In this document: positions 1 to 7,593 of the stretch, in pieces
Numbering within the stretch: position 1 is the stretch's first letter
How the letters are laid out: every line of letters starts with the position of its first letter
Notes under the pieces: generated by a model
The model's input: only the letters and a program-made list of their open reading frames with translations
What the model was told of the DNA's origin: nothing
The model's database searches: none
Source: an uncultured Collinsella sp.
Lineage (GTDB): Bacteria; Actinomycetota; Coriobacteriia; Coriobacteriales; Coriobacteriaceae
Length of the DNA stretch: 46,573 nt
Assembly: GCA_958421655.1 (NCBI GenBank)
Contig: CATZMG010000006.1
Location: 1 to 46,573, forward strand
Direction of reading: 5' to 3'
Program-made: the position numbers and the translations under genes

Positions 1-21
1 GAGTTCTAGACCTTGTCGGCC

Positions 22-1659
22 TTAGTACATACCGCCGCCCTGCTGACCAGCGGTGGCAGCAGCGATAGCGTCCTCAAGCTGAGTGTTCTTGGGCACATCG
101 GAGACGGTGGCCTCGGTGATGAGGATCAGGCTGGCGACAGAAGCAGCGTTCTGCAGGGTGACGCGGCTGACCTTGACGGGGTCGAGGACGCCCATCTCGA
201 TCATGTCGCCCCACTCGCCGTTGGCAGAGTTGAGACCCTGGCCGGCGGGCAGCTCGGCAACCTTGTCGACCACGACAGCGCCCTCAAAGCCAGCGTTCTT
301 GGCGATGGTAGCGACCGGAGCGGTCAGAGCCTTCTTGACGATATCGACGCCAATCTTCTCCTCGGGGTCGTCGATCTCAACAGCGTCGAGCGCAGGAGCA
401 GCGTCCATGAAGGCGACGCCGCCGCCAGCGACAATGCCCTCCTCGACAGCAGCGCGGGTAGCCTGCAGGGCGTCCTCGACGCGATGCTTGATCTCCTTGA
501 GCTCAGACTCGGTAGCAGCGCCGACCTTGATGACGGCAACGCCACCGGAGAGCTTGGCCAGGCGCTCCTGGAGCTTCTCGCGGTCGAAGTCAGAGGTGGT
601 GTTCTCCATCTCGCCCTTGATCTGAGCGATACGTGCGTCGATGGCCTCCTTGGAGCCAGCGCCGCCGACGACGACGGTGTTGTCCTTGGAGATGGTGACG
701 GACTTAGCGGTACCGAGCATATCGGCGGTGATGTCAGCGACCTTCACGCCCAGCTCGTCCAGAGCGGCCTGGCCACCGGTGAGGACGGCGATGTCCTCGA
801 GGATGCGCTTGCGGCGATCGCCGTAGCCCGGAGCCTTGACGGCGCAGACGTTGAGGGCGCCACGGATCTTGTTGAGGACCAGGGTCGGCAGAGCCTCGCC
901 GTCGATGTCCTCAGCGATGATGAGCAGGCCACGGCCGGCGCGCTGGACAGCCTCGAGGACAGGCATGATGTCCTGGACGCTGGAGATCTTCTGGTCGGTG
1001 ATGAGGATGTACGGATCCTTCATCACGGCCTCCATGCGGTCGTTGTCCGTGACGAAGTAAGCGGAGACATAGCCCTTGTCGAACTGCATGCCCTCGACAG
1101 TGTCGATGGTAATGTCGAACGTCTGGGAATCCTCGACGGTGATGACGCCGTCCTTACCCACGACCTCCATGGCCTCGGCGATCTTCTCGCCAACCTCGGG
1201 GTCACCAGCGGAGATGGTGCCGACGGAAGCGATCTGCTCCTTGGTCTCGACCGGCTTGGCCTGCTTCTTCATCTCGGCGACGGCGGCGTTGACGGCCTTG
1301 TCGATGCCGCGACGGATGGCCAGCGGGTTGGCGCCAGCGGCGACGTTGCGCAGACCGTCGTTGACGATAGCCTGAGCGAGCAGGGTTGCGGTGGTGGTGC
1401 CGTCACCCACGGTGTCGTTGGTCTTGGTGGCGACCTCCTTCACCAGCTGAGCGCCCATGTTCTCGATGTTGTCCTCGAGCTCGATCTCCTTAGCGACGGA
1501 AACGCCGTCGTTGGTGATGGTCGGGGCACCGAACGTGCGCTGCAGAGCGACGTAACGGCCCTTGGGGCCCATGGTGACGGTAACGGCATCGGCCAGAGTG
1601 TTGACGCCCTTTGCGAGCTTGGCGCGGGCATCGGTGTTGAACGTAATGTTCTTTGCCAT
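22..1659 (-). CDS. groEL: Chaperonin GroEL (Hsp60)
   Basis: ATP-driven 14-mer chaperonin that encloses unfolded proteins together with GroES in the cytoplasm. The 545-residue protein has the usual family length and begins MAKNITF. The ATP-binding GDGTTTA motif lies at residues 85-91, the conserved EEGIVAGGG stretch is in the last third, and the C-terminus ends in a GGGMY tail of the kind that lines the ring floor. It lies 96 bases downstream of groES on the same strand, the classical groESL order. A GGAGG ribosome site sits 12 bases before the ATG. I see no CIRCE (TTAGCACTC-N9-GAGTGCTAA) element upstream of groES. The long plus-strand open frame across it is an antisense shadow. Confidence 0.98.
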   Translation of the reverse strand: MAKNITFNTDARAKLAKGVNTLADAVTVTMGPKGRYVALQRTFGAPTITNDGVSVAKEIELEDNIENMGAQLVKEVATKTNDTVGDGTTTATLLAQAIVNDGLRNVAAGANPLAIRRGIDKAVNAAVAEMKKQAKPVETKEQIASVGTISAGDPEVGEKIAEAMEVVGKDGVITVEDSQTFDITIDTVEGMQFDKGYVSAYFVTDNDRMEAVMKDPYILITDQKISSVQDIMPVLEAVQRAGRGLLIIAEDIDGEALPTLVLNKIRGALNVCAVKAPGYGDRRKRILEDIAVLTGGQAALDELGVKVADITADMLGTAKSVTISKDNTVVVGGAGSKEAIDARIAQIKGEMENTTSDFDREKLQERLAKLSGGVAVIKVGAATESELKEIKHRVEDALQATRAAVEEGIVAGGGVAFMDAAPALDAVEIDDPEEKIGVDIVKKALTAPVATIAKNAGFEGAVVVDKVAELPAGQGLNSANGEWGDMIEMGVLDPVKVSRVTLQNAASVASLILITEATVSDVPKNTQLEDAIAAATAGQQGGGMY

Positions 1660-1755
1660 GGTAGGTAATCCTCCAAAAGAAATGTGACTCGCGTCGCCGC
1701 TTCCGAGTCCTATGCGGCAGGCGCGTTCAAAGACGAATCAGAGATTCTAACGAGG

Positions 1756-2049
1756 CTAGGCCTCGACGACGGCGTAGATGTCGTCGGCGCGCATCAGCAG
1801 ATACTTCTCGCCGTCGACCTTGACCTCGTTGCCACCGAACTTACCGTAGATGACAACGTCGCCGACCTGAACGTCCATGGGGATGCGCTCGCCCTTGTCG
1901 TTGACCTTACCGGCGCCAACGGCAACGATGGTGCCGCGCTGCGGCTTCTCCTGAGCGTTGCTAGCGATGTACAGACCAGAAGCGGTCTTCTGCTCGGCCT
2001 CGTCGGGCTTGACCAGGACGCGATCTGCAAGCGGCTTCAAAGACGACAT
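1756..2049 (-). CDS. groES: Co-chaperonin GroES (Hsp10)
   Basis: Heptameric lid of the GroEL chamber. The 97-residue length is typical. The mobile-loop segment (EAEQKTASGLYIA) is followed by the GTIVAVG strand, and the protein ends with the family pattern KYLLMRADDIYAVVE. A strong AAGGAGG ribosome site precedes the ATG. It is the first gene of the groES-groEL operon. The upstream region has a TATAAC hexamer at 2142-2147 (minus strand) but no convincing -35 at normal spacing, and no recognisable CIRCE or HAIR heat-shock operator. Confidence 0.97.
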   Translation of the reverse strand: MSSLKPLADRVLVKPDEAEQKTASGLYIASNAQEKPQRGTIVAVGAGKVNDKGERIPMDVQVGDVVIYGKFGGNEVKVDGEKYLLMRADDIYAVVEA

Positions 2050-2186
2050 GCTTGTTTCCTCCTTTTTGGGCCGCGCGGTTGAGCCGTGCGGGTTTCCCTA
2101 CTTCGTTTGCGTACGCGTTGAATGGTACCCACGAATGGCGGGTTATACAACACGGAGTCAAAAAATCTTATTTTTTGGCACTTAGA

Positions 2187-2282
2187 TTTTCTGAATGCCG
2201 GGGGATAACTTGTGCGCGGCTCCCGTGTGGCGCCGGAGGGGCGGGAGCTGAGTCAACGTTATCGGGCCCGGTATTCAGAAAA
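2187..2282. repeat. Imperfect inverted repeat with TTTTCTGAAT ends
   Basis: The arm at 2187-2209 starts TTTTCTGAATGCCGGG and ends GATAAC. The arm at 2258-2282 starts GTTATCGGGCCCGG and ends TATTCAGAAAA. The arms are near-complementary over about 23 bases and enclose a GC-rich spacer of about 48 bases. Confidence 0.65.
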
Positions 2283-2360
2283 GTCAGTGCAGCAAAATGG
2301 CGATGCGGATAGCGACATGGGCATGGTTTTCGCCGCGCGCACGGGTCCCCCGGGGAGCAC

Positions 2361-2597
2361 CGTGCATTTTTGGGAGTATTCAGCAGGCCAGAACGGCTGC
2401 ATACGCACCGGACATACCTTATTGGTCCCAAAGACGCCTTCGACAGGCGACTTGGGTCGGCAGGCAGGCCCCGTCAGGACAAAAAGGCATGCCTCGCGTC
2501 GCACCGGAGCCCGAAATGACGTCAATCTCCACAACGTTACCCGACTGCAGCGGCGCCGGCGGGGCTTGCGTTGCTGAATACTCCGTTTTTTGCACGG
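2361..2597. repeat. Two opposed copies of a GTGCA-N7-GAGTATTCAGC motif
   Basis: The plus-strand copy at 2362-2384 reads GTGCATTTTTGGGAGTATTC then AGC. The minus-strand copy at 2572-2596 reads GTGCAAAAAACGGAGTATTC then AGC. They face each other about 190 bases apart. The TATTCAG core is the same as in the neighbouring inverted repeat, giving four copies of the core within 400 bases. Confidence 0.6.
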
Positions 2598-2703
2598 CCC
2601 AGGCGGGGGTACATCAGGACCAGAAAGAACATCCCAGCCTATTTATGCAATCTGTAATGGAAAGTATGCAAAACACCAAGAGACCACATTGCCGATGTCC
2701 AAA

Positions 2704-2743
2704 TTGAGCGCGTGGGGGCAGCGGCGCCCCACCCCACGCTCAA
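2704..2743. terminator. Hairpin, possible terminator
   Basis: TTGAGCG at 2704-2710 pairs with CGCTCAA at 2737-2743, and TGGGG pairs with CCCCA, with a two-base bulge between. It is GC-rich with no clear T tract on either strand, so a terminator role is only a guess. Confidence 0.35.
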
Positions 2744-2788
2744 ATCAAGCAGAGCAGGGACGCTCATAGCGAGTCCCCACCGATATAC

Positions 2789-2836
2789 AAACGCGGCTCG
2801 AGCGCCATCCCAAAATAGGCTGCCCGAGCCGCGTTT
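2789..2836 (-). terminator. Hairpin after the amidohydrolase
   Basis: AAACGCGGCTCG (2789-2800) is exactly complementary to CGAGCCGCGTTT (2825-2836), with a 24-base loop. It begins 18 bases after the stop codon of the minus-strand amidohydrolase. There is only a short T stretch at the end of the stem. Confidence 0.55.
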
Positions 2837-2854
2837 AACGGTACGGCATGATTA

Positions 2855-4504
2855 TTAGCGCTCGTAAATCAAGTTGCCTGCCAGGTAGGTGGCCTGAACC
2901 TTGGTGGCCTGCAGCTCTTGGGGGTCGATGGTGAGCGGGTTTTGGTCCAGGACTACCAGGTCGGCGTATTTGCCGGGCTCTAGGCTGCCGAGGTTTTGCT
3001 CGTCACCTGCTGCGTAGGCGCTGCCCAGGGTGTAGCTGCGCAGAGCTGTAGCCGCGTCGATGCGCTCGCTGGGGAGCCAGCCGCCCTCGGGCCAGTGGCT
3101 GCGGGGGTCTTGGCGCGTGATAGCCGTGTAGAGCACGTTCATGCTGGTAACGGCTGTGATGGGGCTATCGGTACCGAAAGCTTGGCGGATGCCGCGCTGC
3201 TTATAGGTCGCAAACGGCCACATGATGCGGCTGCGTTCCAGGCCCAGGTCGCGCTCCGGGCCACCCGGGTCGAGCGTGATGTGGCAAGGCTGGCTCGAGG
3301 CAATGACGTTGAGCTTGCGCAGACGATCGATGTCCTCGGGCAGCAGATTCTCCAGATGCTCAAGCGTGTTATGACCGTGCGGGGGCAGACCGTAGAGCTC
3401 TGCCACCTCCTCAAAGATATCGAGCGCAGCATGAATGGCACCATCGCCGATAACGTGGATGCGCACGGTGTGGCCGCGCTCGGCTGCCGCCAGAACCAAC
3501 TTGCGCATGCGCTCGACGGGAACCGTCAGACGACCCTGGTCGCCCGGGAAGCGCGGGTTGGTATAGGGCTCAGTGAGGTATGCGGTATGCTCGCTCGACA
3601 CGCCGTCGAAGAACTGTTTAAAGCCTGGCGCCGAGAGCAGCGCGCTGTTCGCATAGCGGGTCTGGAGTTCTTCCAAGCGCGATTGGTCGTCCAGCAGCGT
3701 GGGAAACAGATGGGCACGGATGCCCAGCTTGCCGGCGGCCTGCAGCTTGTCGTAAACATCGTCGCGAATAAAGTCGCAGCCCGGCATGGGCATGAGCGAC
3801 ATGTCGCAAATCGAGGTGATGCCTTGCTCGGCCATACGCTTCATCTGGTCGGCGTAAGCGCTCGCGATGCGGTCCTCGCCCAGCCACTCAAGACAGCGCG
3901 GCAGCAGCTGCATGGCCGCAGCCTCGTGAGCGATACCCGTGAGTTCGCCATTTGCATCCTTGTCGTAACTGCCACCCGCCGGAGGCTCGCTGTCGCGCGT
4001 CACGCCGAGGGCTTCGAGTGCGCGGCTGTTGAGCCACAGGGTATGCCCATCGCCCGAATACATAACACAGGGGCGATCGGGGAAGGCGGCGTCGAGGGAA
4101 GCCTTGGTAGGATGCTCGGGCGGATCCCAGCGGTAATCGCGCCAGCCCTGGGTCACGACCCAGGCGTCATCGGGCAAGCCTTGGGAAAACTCGCGTGCAT
4201 GCTGCACCAGTGCCGCCTCTGACGTGCCCATATCCATGAGCATGTACGGCGAGGAACCGACCGAGGTATGGAAGAAGTGCAGGTGCGCATCATGGAAACC
4301 GGGGCAGATGAATTGCTCGCCGTAATCGACCACCGGCGTGGCAGCAGGTGCGGCGGCAATCACGTCATCGGGCGCACCGACTGCGACGATGCGATCGTCT
4401 GCAATGGCAATCGCCAGCTCGCGGGCGGCATCAATACCGTCTTGGGCGGTAAAAACGTTCTTGGAGCGGATAATCCGATCGATATGCTGCATGGGCATCC
4501 CCAT
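2855..4504 (-). CDS. YtcJ-like metal-dependent amidohydrolase
   Basis: Amidohydrolase-superfamily protein of the YtcJ/amidohydrolase_3 type, about 549 residues. These are zinc hydrolases with a TIM-barrel catalytic domain and a split beta-sandwich; the substrate cannot be deduced here. Visible marks are the metal-binding HLHF in ICPGFHDAHLHFFHTS near residue 75, VIHVIGDGAIHAALD in the C-terminal half, LEHLENL, FGTDSPITAV and the terminal LGSLEPGKYADLVVLDQNPL typical of the family. A GGAGG site lies 19 bases before the chosen ATG, so the in-frame ATGs at 4498 or 4492 are also possible. The much longer open frame that runs on to 6115 is an artefact reading antisense through the M20 gene. It is divergent from that gene, and no shared pathway is proven. 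Confidence 0.9.
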   Translation of the reverse strand: MGMPMQHIDRIIRSKNVFTAQDGIDAARELAIAIADDRIVAVGAPDDVIAAAPAATPVVDYGEQFICPGFHDAHLHFFHTSVGSSPYMLMDMGTSEAALVQHAREFSQGLPDDAWVVTQGWRDYRWDPPEHPTKASLDAAFPDRPCVMYSGDGHTLWLNSRALEALGVTRDSEPPAGGSYDKDANGELTGIAHEAAAMQLLPRCLEWLGEDRIASAYADQMKRMAEQGITSICDMSLMPMPGCDFIRDDVYDKLQAAGKLGIRAHLFPTLLDDQSRLEELQTRYANSALLSAPGFKQFFDGVSSEHTAYLTEPYTNPRFPGDQGRLTVPVERMRKLVLAAAERGHTVRIHVIGDGAIHAALDIFEEVAELYGLPPHGHNTLEHLENLLPEDIDRLRKLNVIASSQPCHITLDPGGPERDLGLERSRIMWPFATYKQRGIRQAFGTDSPITAVTSMNVLYTAITRQDPRSHWPEGGWLPSERIDAATALRSYTLGSAYAAGDEQNLGSLEPGKYADLVVLDQNPLTIDPQELQATKVQATYLAGNLIYER

Positions 4505-4660
4505 CTCTGGCGGGAAATTCAACACCTCCGAGTGTACTCCCCCGCCCTTGCGACAAAACCCCAAGCGGCAAACGGCAACTTTACCAGCCCTAGCGGCAGG
4601 TGGCATACTGGAGAGAGCCTGTACGATTTTGCGATCAACCCAGCAAGGAGCAAATCGACC

Positions 4661-6124
4661 ATGACGAAGACCAAGGCACAGCAAATTATGGCGGCAACCG
4701 AGGTTCGCGCGACAGACGACGTCACCGCGGCCACCCAGGATATCGCCGCCGAGCTTGAACCCTACATCATCAAGCAGCGCCGGCACTTCCATAAGCACCC
4801 GGAGCTGAGCCTTGCCGAGGAGCGCACGACTTCCGACATCGCCAACCAGCTCGACGCCATGAATATCCCCTACGAGCGTCCGCTCAAGACGGGCCTGGTG
4901 GCGACGCTCCGCGGCACCGCGCCCGATGCCTACCGCGAGGACGGCACGCCGCGCCGCCGTATCCTGCTGCGCGCCGATATCGACGCTCTGCCTGTCACCG
5001 AGCAGACCGGCGAGGAGTTCGCCAGCGTCAACGAGGGCTGCATGCATGCCTGCGGCCACGACTGCCATATCGCCATGATGCTCGGCACGCTGCAAATCCT
5101 GCGCCACATGACCGATGACATCCACGGCGAGATTCGCATCGCATTCCAGCCCAGCGAGGAAAACGGCCAGGGCGCCAAGCTCATGATCGGCACGGGCGTA
5201 CTTGATGGCGTCGACGGCGCCTACGCCGCGCACATCTGGAGCGAGGTCGACGCCGGCACCGTAAGCTGCGAGCCCGGCCCACGCATGGCAAACACCGACT
5301 GGTTCCGCATCGACGTCCGCGGCACCTCGTGCCATGGCGCCATGCCCCAGCGCGGCCACGATGCCGTTATGGTTGCCGCCGAGATCGTCAACGCCCTGCA
5401 AACTATCGTCTCGCGCGAGATTAGCCCCTACGAACCTGCCGTCATCACCGTCGGCGAGCTGCATGGCGGCACCGCGCGCAACGTTATCGCCGGCACGGCG
5501 TACCTCGCCGGCACGGTACGCACCTATGGCGACAAGACGCATGAGGAGATGCCCGAGCTTATGCGCCGCATCGTGGAGCACACCGCGGCTGCTCTGGGCG
5601 CCGAGGCCGAGCTCACCGACTACACCATCGCCAACTACAAGGTCGAAAACGATGCCGCCTCGAGCGAGCGCTGCCGCCAAGCTGCGCTCAAGTGCCTGGG
5701 TCCCGCGGGCGAGGGCCATTACCGCGGCACGCTTTCGGGCGAGGACTTCTCGGAGTATCTGCGCCGCGTACCGGGCGTGCTCGCCTTTGTTGGCACGCGC
5801 AACCCCCAGATTGGCGCCACCTATGCCCAGCACTCCTGCTTCTATAAGATCGACGAGAGCGTGCTCGCCAAGGGCTCCATGGTAGCCGCTCAGTATGCCA
5901 TCGACTTTTTGGCCGAGCCCACGCAAGAAGAGCTCGACGGCCCCACGATCGCCGCGGTTGCCGAGACCAATCCCGACCTGGCAGCCAAGCTGCGCTCTGC
6001 CAAGGCAACTGCCGCCGAGGCCCGCGACGCCGTGCACGACGCCCGCACCGCCCGCCATGCCGCAATCAAGGGCATTCACGATGCCCGTGCCGCCGCTCGC
6101 CACGATGAGAAGCACGGCGAGTAG
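4661..6124 (+). CDS. M20-family amidohydrolase/peptidase
   Basis: Zinc amidohydrolase of the M20D type (relatives of hippurate, IAA-amino-acid and N-acyl-amino-acid hydrolases), expected to cleave N-acyl amino acids or aminobenzoyl conjugates in the cytoplasm. Features in order: RRHFHKHPELSLAEERT near residue 40, LLRADIDALPVTEQTGEEF, the metal-binding MHACGHDCH at residues 128-136, AFQPSEENGQGA with the catalytic glutamates, the dimerisation lid with GTSCHGAMPQRGHD, and GEDFSEYL near the end of the catalytic domain. The ATG follows an AAGGAG site. About 70 extra C-terminal residues are Ala/Arg/His/Asp-rich with two HDAR motifs and are not part of the core fold. It is divergent from the YtcJ-like gene. 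Confidence 0.93.
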   Translation: MTKTKAQQIMAATEVRATDDVTAATQDIAAELEPYIIKQRRHFHKHPELSLAEERTTSDIANQLDAMNIPYERPLKTGLVATLRGTAPDAYREDGTPRRRILLRADIDALPVTEQTGEEFASVNEGCMHACGHDCHIAMMLGTLQILRHMTDDIHGEIRIAFQPSEENGQGAKLMIGTGVLDGVDGAYAAHIWSEVDAGTVSCEPGPRMANTDWFRIDVRGTSCHGAMPQRGHDAVMVAAEIVNALQTIVSREISPYEPAVITVGELHGGTARNVIAGTAYLAGTVRTYGDKTHEEMPELMRRIVEHTAAALGAEAELTDYTIANYKVENDAASSERCRQAALKCLGPAGEGHYRGTLSGEDFSEYLRRVPGVLAFVGTRNPQIGATYAQHSCFYKIDESVLAKGSMVAAQYAIDFLAEPTQEELDGPTIAAVAETNPDLAAKLRSAKATAAEARDAVHDARTARHAAIKGIHDARAAARHDEKHGE

Positions 6125-6160
6125 CCGTCACGCCCACCTATAACAACCTGGCTATAGCAA

Positions 6161-6197
6161 AGCGGGGGCGAACGTTATCTCAACGTTCGCCCCCGCT
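6161..6197. terminator. Bidirectional terminator-like hairpin
   Basis: AGCGGGGGCGAACGTT (6161-6176) is a perfect 16-base complement of the segment at 6182-6197, with a five-base loop. It sits between the convergent M20 gene and the DUF2752 gene and could end both transcripts. The T tracts are short. Confidence 0.8.
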
Positions 6198-6230
6198 TAT
6201 GTGTCGACCGCTTTTCTAGCGCGTCCTCCG

Positions 6231-6707
6231 TCACGACAAGTAAGAGCGAAGGATGGCGAGCCAGCGTGGGGTTTCGAGGTGAATGATATCGGTGGGGACT
6301 CCGGCGGGCGCATGGCCGCCAAAGAGCAGGCCCGCGTCTGCCGGGTTGATAAGGCGCACGATCCATACGGCAACGACCAGCACGCACAGAACAACAACCG
6401 CAATGTCGATGCCGCGCTTTAGCTTGCTCGACGTCACCTCCTCGCGCACGAACGCGAGCACAAACGCAATCGGCACCACCCAAAACAGCGGATGGTAGGC
6501 AAAGGCCGCCGCAAAATCGAGGCGCAGTGCTGCCAGCCAGGCCCTCGTCATGCCACATCCCGGACAGGGAATGCCCGTCATCAGGCGAAACACGCAGCCA
6601 ATATCGAGCAGGTAGAGTGCGAACCAGGCGACAAAGAGCACACCGATGCAAGAAAGGGCGCGGCGAATGAGTTCCGCCGCGCCCTTATGTCCCTGGGAGC
6701 TGTTCAC
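6231..6707 (-). CDS. DUF2752 membrane protein
   Basis: Small integral membrane protein of unknown function with the DUF2752 signature CVFRLMTGIPCPGCGMTRAWLA followed by a short loop and FAYHPLFWVVP. The CPGCG cysteines are the family hallmark. About three or four hydrophobic segments are visible. The start is uncertain: I favour the GTG at 6707, preceded by AAGAG. A GTG at 6728 would overlap the upstream stop codon, and an ATG at 6767 would overlap the DUF4234 reading frame by 47 bases. It is tightly linked to that gene, suggesting co-transcription. Confidence 0.8.
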   Translation of the reverse strand: MNSSQGHKGAAELIRRALSCIGVLFVAWFALYLLDIGCVFRLMTGIPCPGCGMTRAWLAALRLDFAAAFAYHPLFWVVPIAFVLAFVREEVTSSKLKRGIDIAVVVLCVLVVAVWIVRLINPADAGLLFGGHAPAGVPTDIIHLETPRWLAILRSYLS

Positions 6708-6720
6708 GCCGCTCTTATCG

Positions 6721-7134
6721 TTAGGCACGAGCGCCAAGACGGACGTTGTAAGCCGTTGCCATGGCATTGGTATTCTTGATGATGATGTTCATGGCAAAGA
6801 TGGGGCCAAGGCCGCACAGCAGCGCGCCGACGATCTGCCACATAAGAACGGTGGTACCGTTCTCCTGGAACATCAGGCCATAGCGAGGAGCATTAGCCTG
6901 CAGGCGGTTACCGATCTTGTAGTACCAGTAGGGTGCGTAGAAGCCGCAGGTCACGAACGACAGCAGGATAAATGCTGCCAGACCCGGCGTGGAATCGCCG
7001 TCGTCCTGGCACATGACATTGATGTCGCGGGCGAGGCAATAGAGGAAGTAATATGAATAGATGCCGCAGGTCACGATGGAAAGCAGGAGCCAGCCGATCA
7101 CGCCACGGTCGGTTTTAATCGGAGTATAGCCCAT
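6721..7134 (-). CDS. DUF4234 membrane domain (3' half of a split zinc-ribbon gene)
   Basis: This 137-residue segment carries the DUF4234 pattern: TDRGVIGWLLLSIVTCGIYSYYFLYCLARDIN followed by a second TCGFYAPYWYYKIGNRL repeat and a third hydrophobic stretch. Family function is unknown; it is a small polytopic membrane domain. The ATG given has no good ribosome site. The reading frame continues upstream without a shift through ten more codons (QYAQQPAPAP) to a TAG at 7165-7167, and beyond that into the zinc-ribbon/QP-linker frame. I therefore think it is the C-terminal half of one gene interrupted by a nonsense codon. Whether it is still made, by reinitiation or readthrough, is unknown. Confidence 0.75.
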   Translation of the reverse strand: MGYTPIKTDRGVIGWLLLSIVTCGIYSYYFLYCLARDINVMCQDDGDSTPGLAAFILLSFVTCGFYAPYWYYKIGNRLQANAPRYGLMFQENGTTVLMWQIVGALLCGLGPIFAMNIIIKNTNAMATAYNVRLGARA

Positions 7135-7164
7135 CGGGGCAGGTGCAGGCTGCTGAGCATACTG

Positions 7165-7167
7165 CTA
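7165..7167 (-). other. In-frame amber codon joining zinc ribbon and DUF4234 frames
   Basis: TAG stands where the Gln-rich linker would have CAG. Frame 7398 to 6721 is otherwise continuous for 225 codons, counting the amber position. A single C-to-T change in CAG explains it. Natural nonsense mutation, sequencing error and readthrough cannot be told apart here. Confidence 0.8.
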
Positions 7168-7398
7168 CTGACCGGTGTACTGCTGCTGCCCGGCGTACTG
7201 CTGCTGAGGCTGAGGCTGAACTGCCTGAACCGGAGTGGACTGAATCTGCGTGGGCTGCGGAGCAGGCTGGGGCTGAGGTGCAGGCTGCGGCGCGGGCTGC
7301 GGAGCAGGAGCAGCGGAAGCGGCACCGACGGCAGAACCGCAGACAGGGCAGAATTTGGCATCATCCGAAATGGGAGAACCACAAGTGGGACAGAACAT
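7165..7398 (-). CDS. Zinc-ribbon and Q/P-rich linker (5' half of a split gene)
   Basis: Begins MFCPTCGSPISDDAKFCPVCGSAV, a four-cysteine zinc ribbon, then an Ala/Pro/Gln-rich linker with PAPQPAPQP and QQQYAGQQQYTGQ repeats, ending at an amber codon where the repeat pattern predicts CAG (Gln). The following codons in the same frame continue the linker and then DUF4234. A GGAGAGG ribosome site precedes the ATG. The neighbouring gene at 7594-8994 has the same plan (zinc ribbon, QP linker, membrane domain) intact. On its own this half would be a short soluble peptide. Confidence 0.75.
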   Translation of the reverse strand: MFCPTCGSPISDDAKFCPVCGSAVGAASAAPAPQPAPQPAPQPQPAPQPTQIQSTPVQAVQPQPQQQYAGQQQYTGQ

Positions 7399-7550
7399 AA
7401 GCCTCTCCTTTTCCTAAGGCGTTGCACGCCTTCAAACCTTACACGTCTATGTTCTCAACAATAGCCGCGACGTTGTTGCGCAACATTGGCCAATTTCCGA
7501 GAAATTTTACTGCAACCGTTTTCCCAGGCATTTTCTTGCTTTCGCAGTAG

Positions 7551-7586
7551 AAAAAGGCGCCCCGGGCTCAGTTGCCCAGGGCGCCT
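7551..7586 (-). terminator. Rho-independent terminator
   Basis: On the minus strand, AGGCGCCCTGGGC pairs with GCCCGGGGCGCCT with one mismatch, followed by TTTTT (7551-7555). It lies directly after the stop of the zinc-ribbon DUF4013-like gene. Confidence 0.9.
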
Positions 7587-7593
7587 CGACCGA

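Larger units (their letters stand above)
2050..2854. other. Gene-poor stretch upstream of groES
   Basis: About 800 bases between groES and the amidohydrolase gene. The open frames here have no ribosome sites, no recognisable family and unnatural compositions, so I call none. It contains the groES leader, an imperfect inverted repeat (2187-2282), two opposed copies of a GGAGTATTCAGC motif (2361-2597) and two hairpins close to the 3' end of the amidohydrolase. It could host a small RNA, but nothing seen proves it. Confidence 0.6.

Noticed and set aside
13..1668. Plus-strand open frame of 551 codons opposite groEL
   Set aside because: It is the antisense shadow of groEL; the composition (Asp, Gly, Leu, Val runs) is what GC-rich antisense frames give, and it has no ribosome site.
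2142..2170. groES promoter with CIRCE or HAIR heat-shock operator
   Set aside because: TATAAC is present but no -35 at proper spacing and no match to TTAGCACTC or CTTGAGT-type repeats could be found, so I do not claim a promoter or operator.
2212..2577. Several 90-135 codon frames in the gap upstream of groES
   Set aside because: They overlap each other on both strands, lack ribosome sites and cross the inverted repeats.
4505..6115. Upstream extension of the minus-strand amidohydrolase frame to 1,086 codons
   Set aside because: The extra part is antisense to the well-supported M20 gene and has no domain; the real protein starts near 4504.
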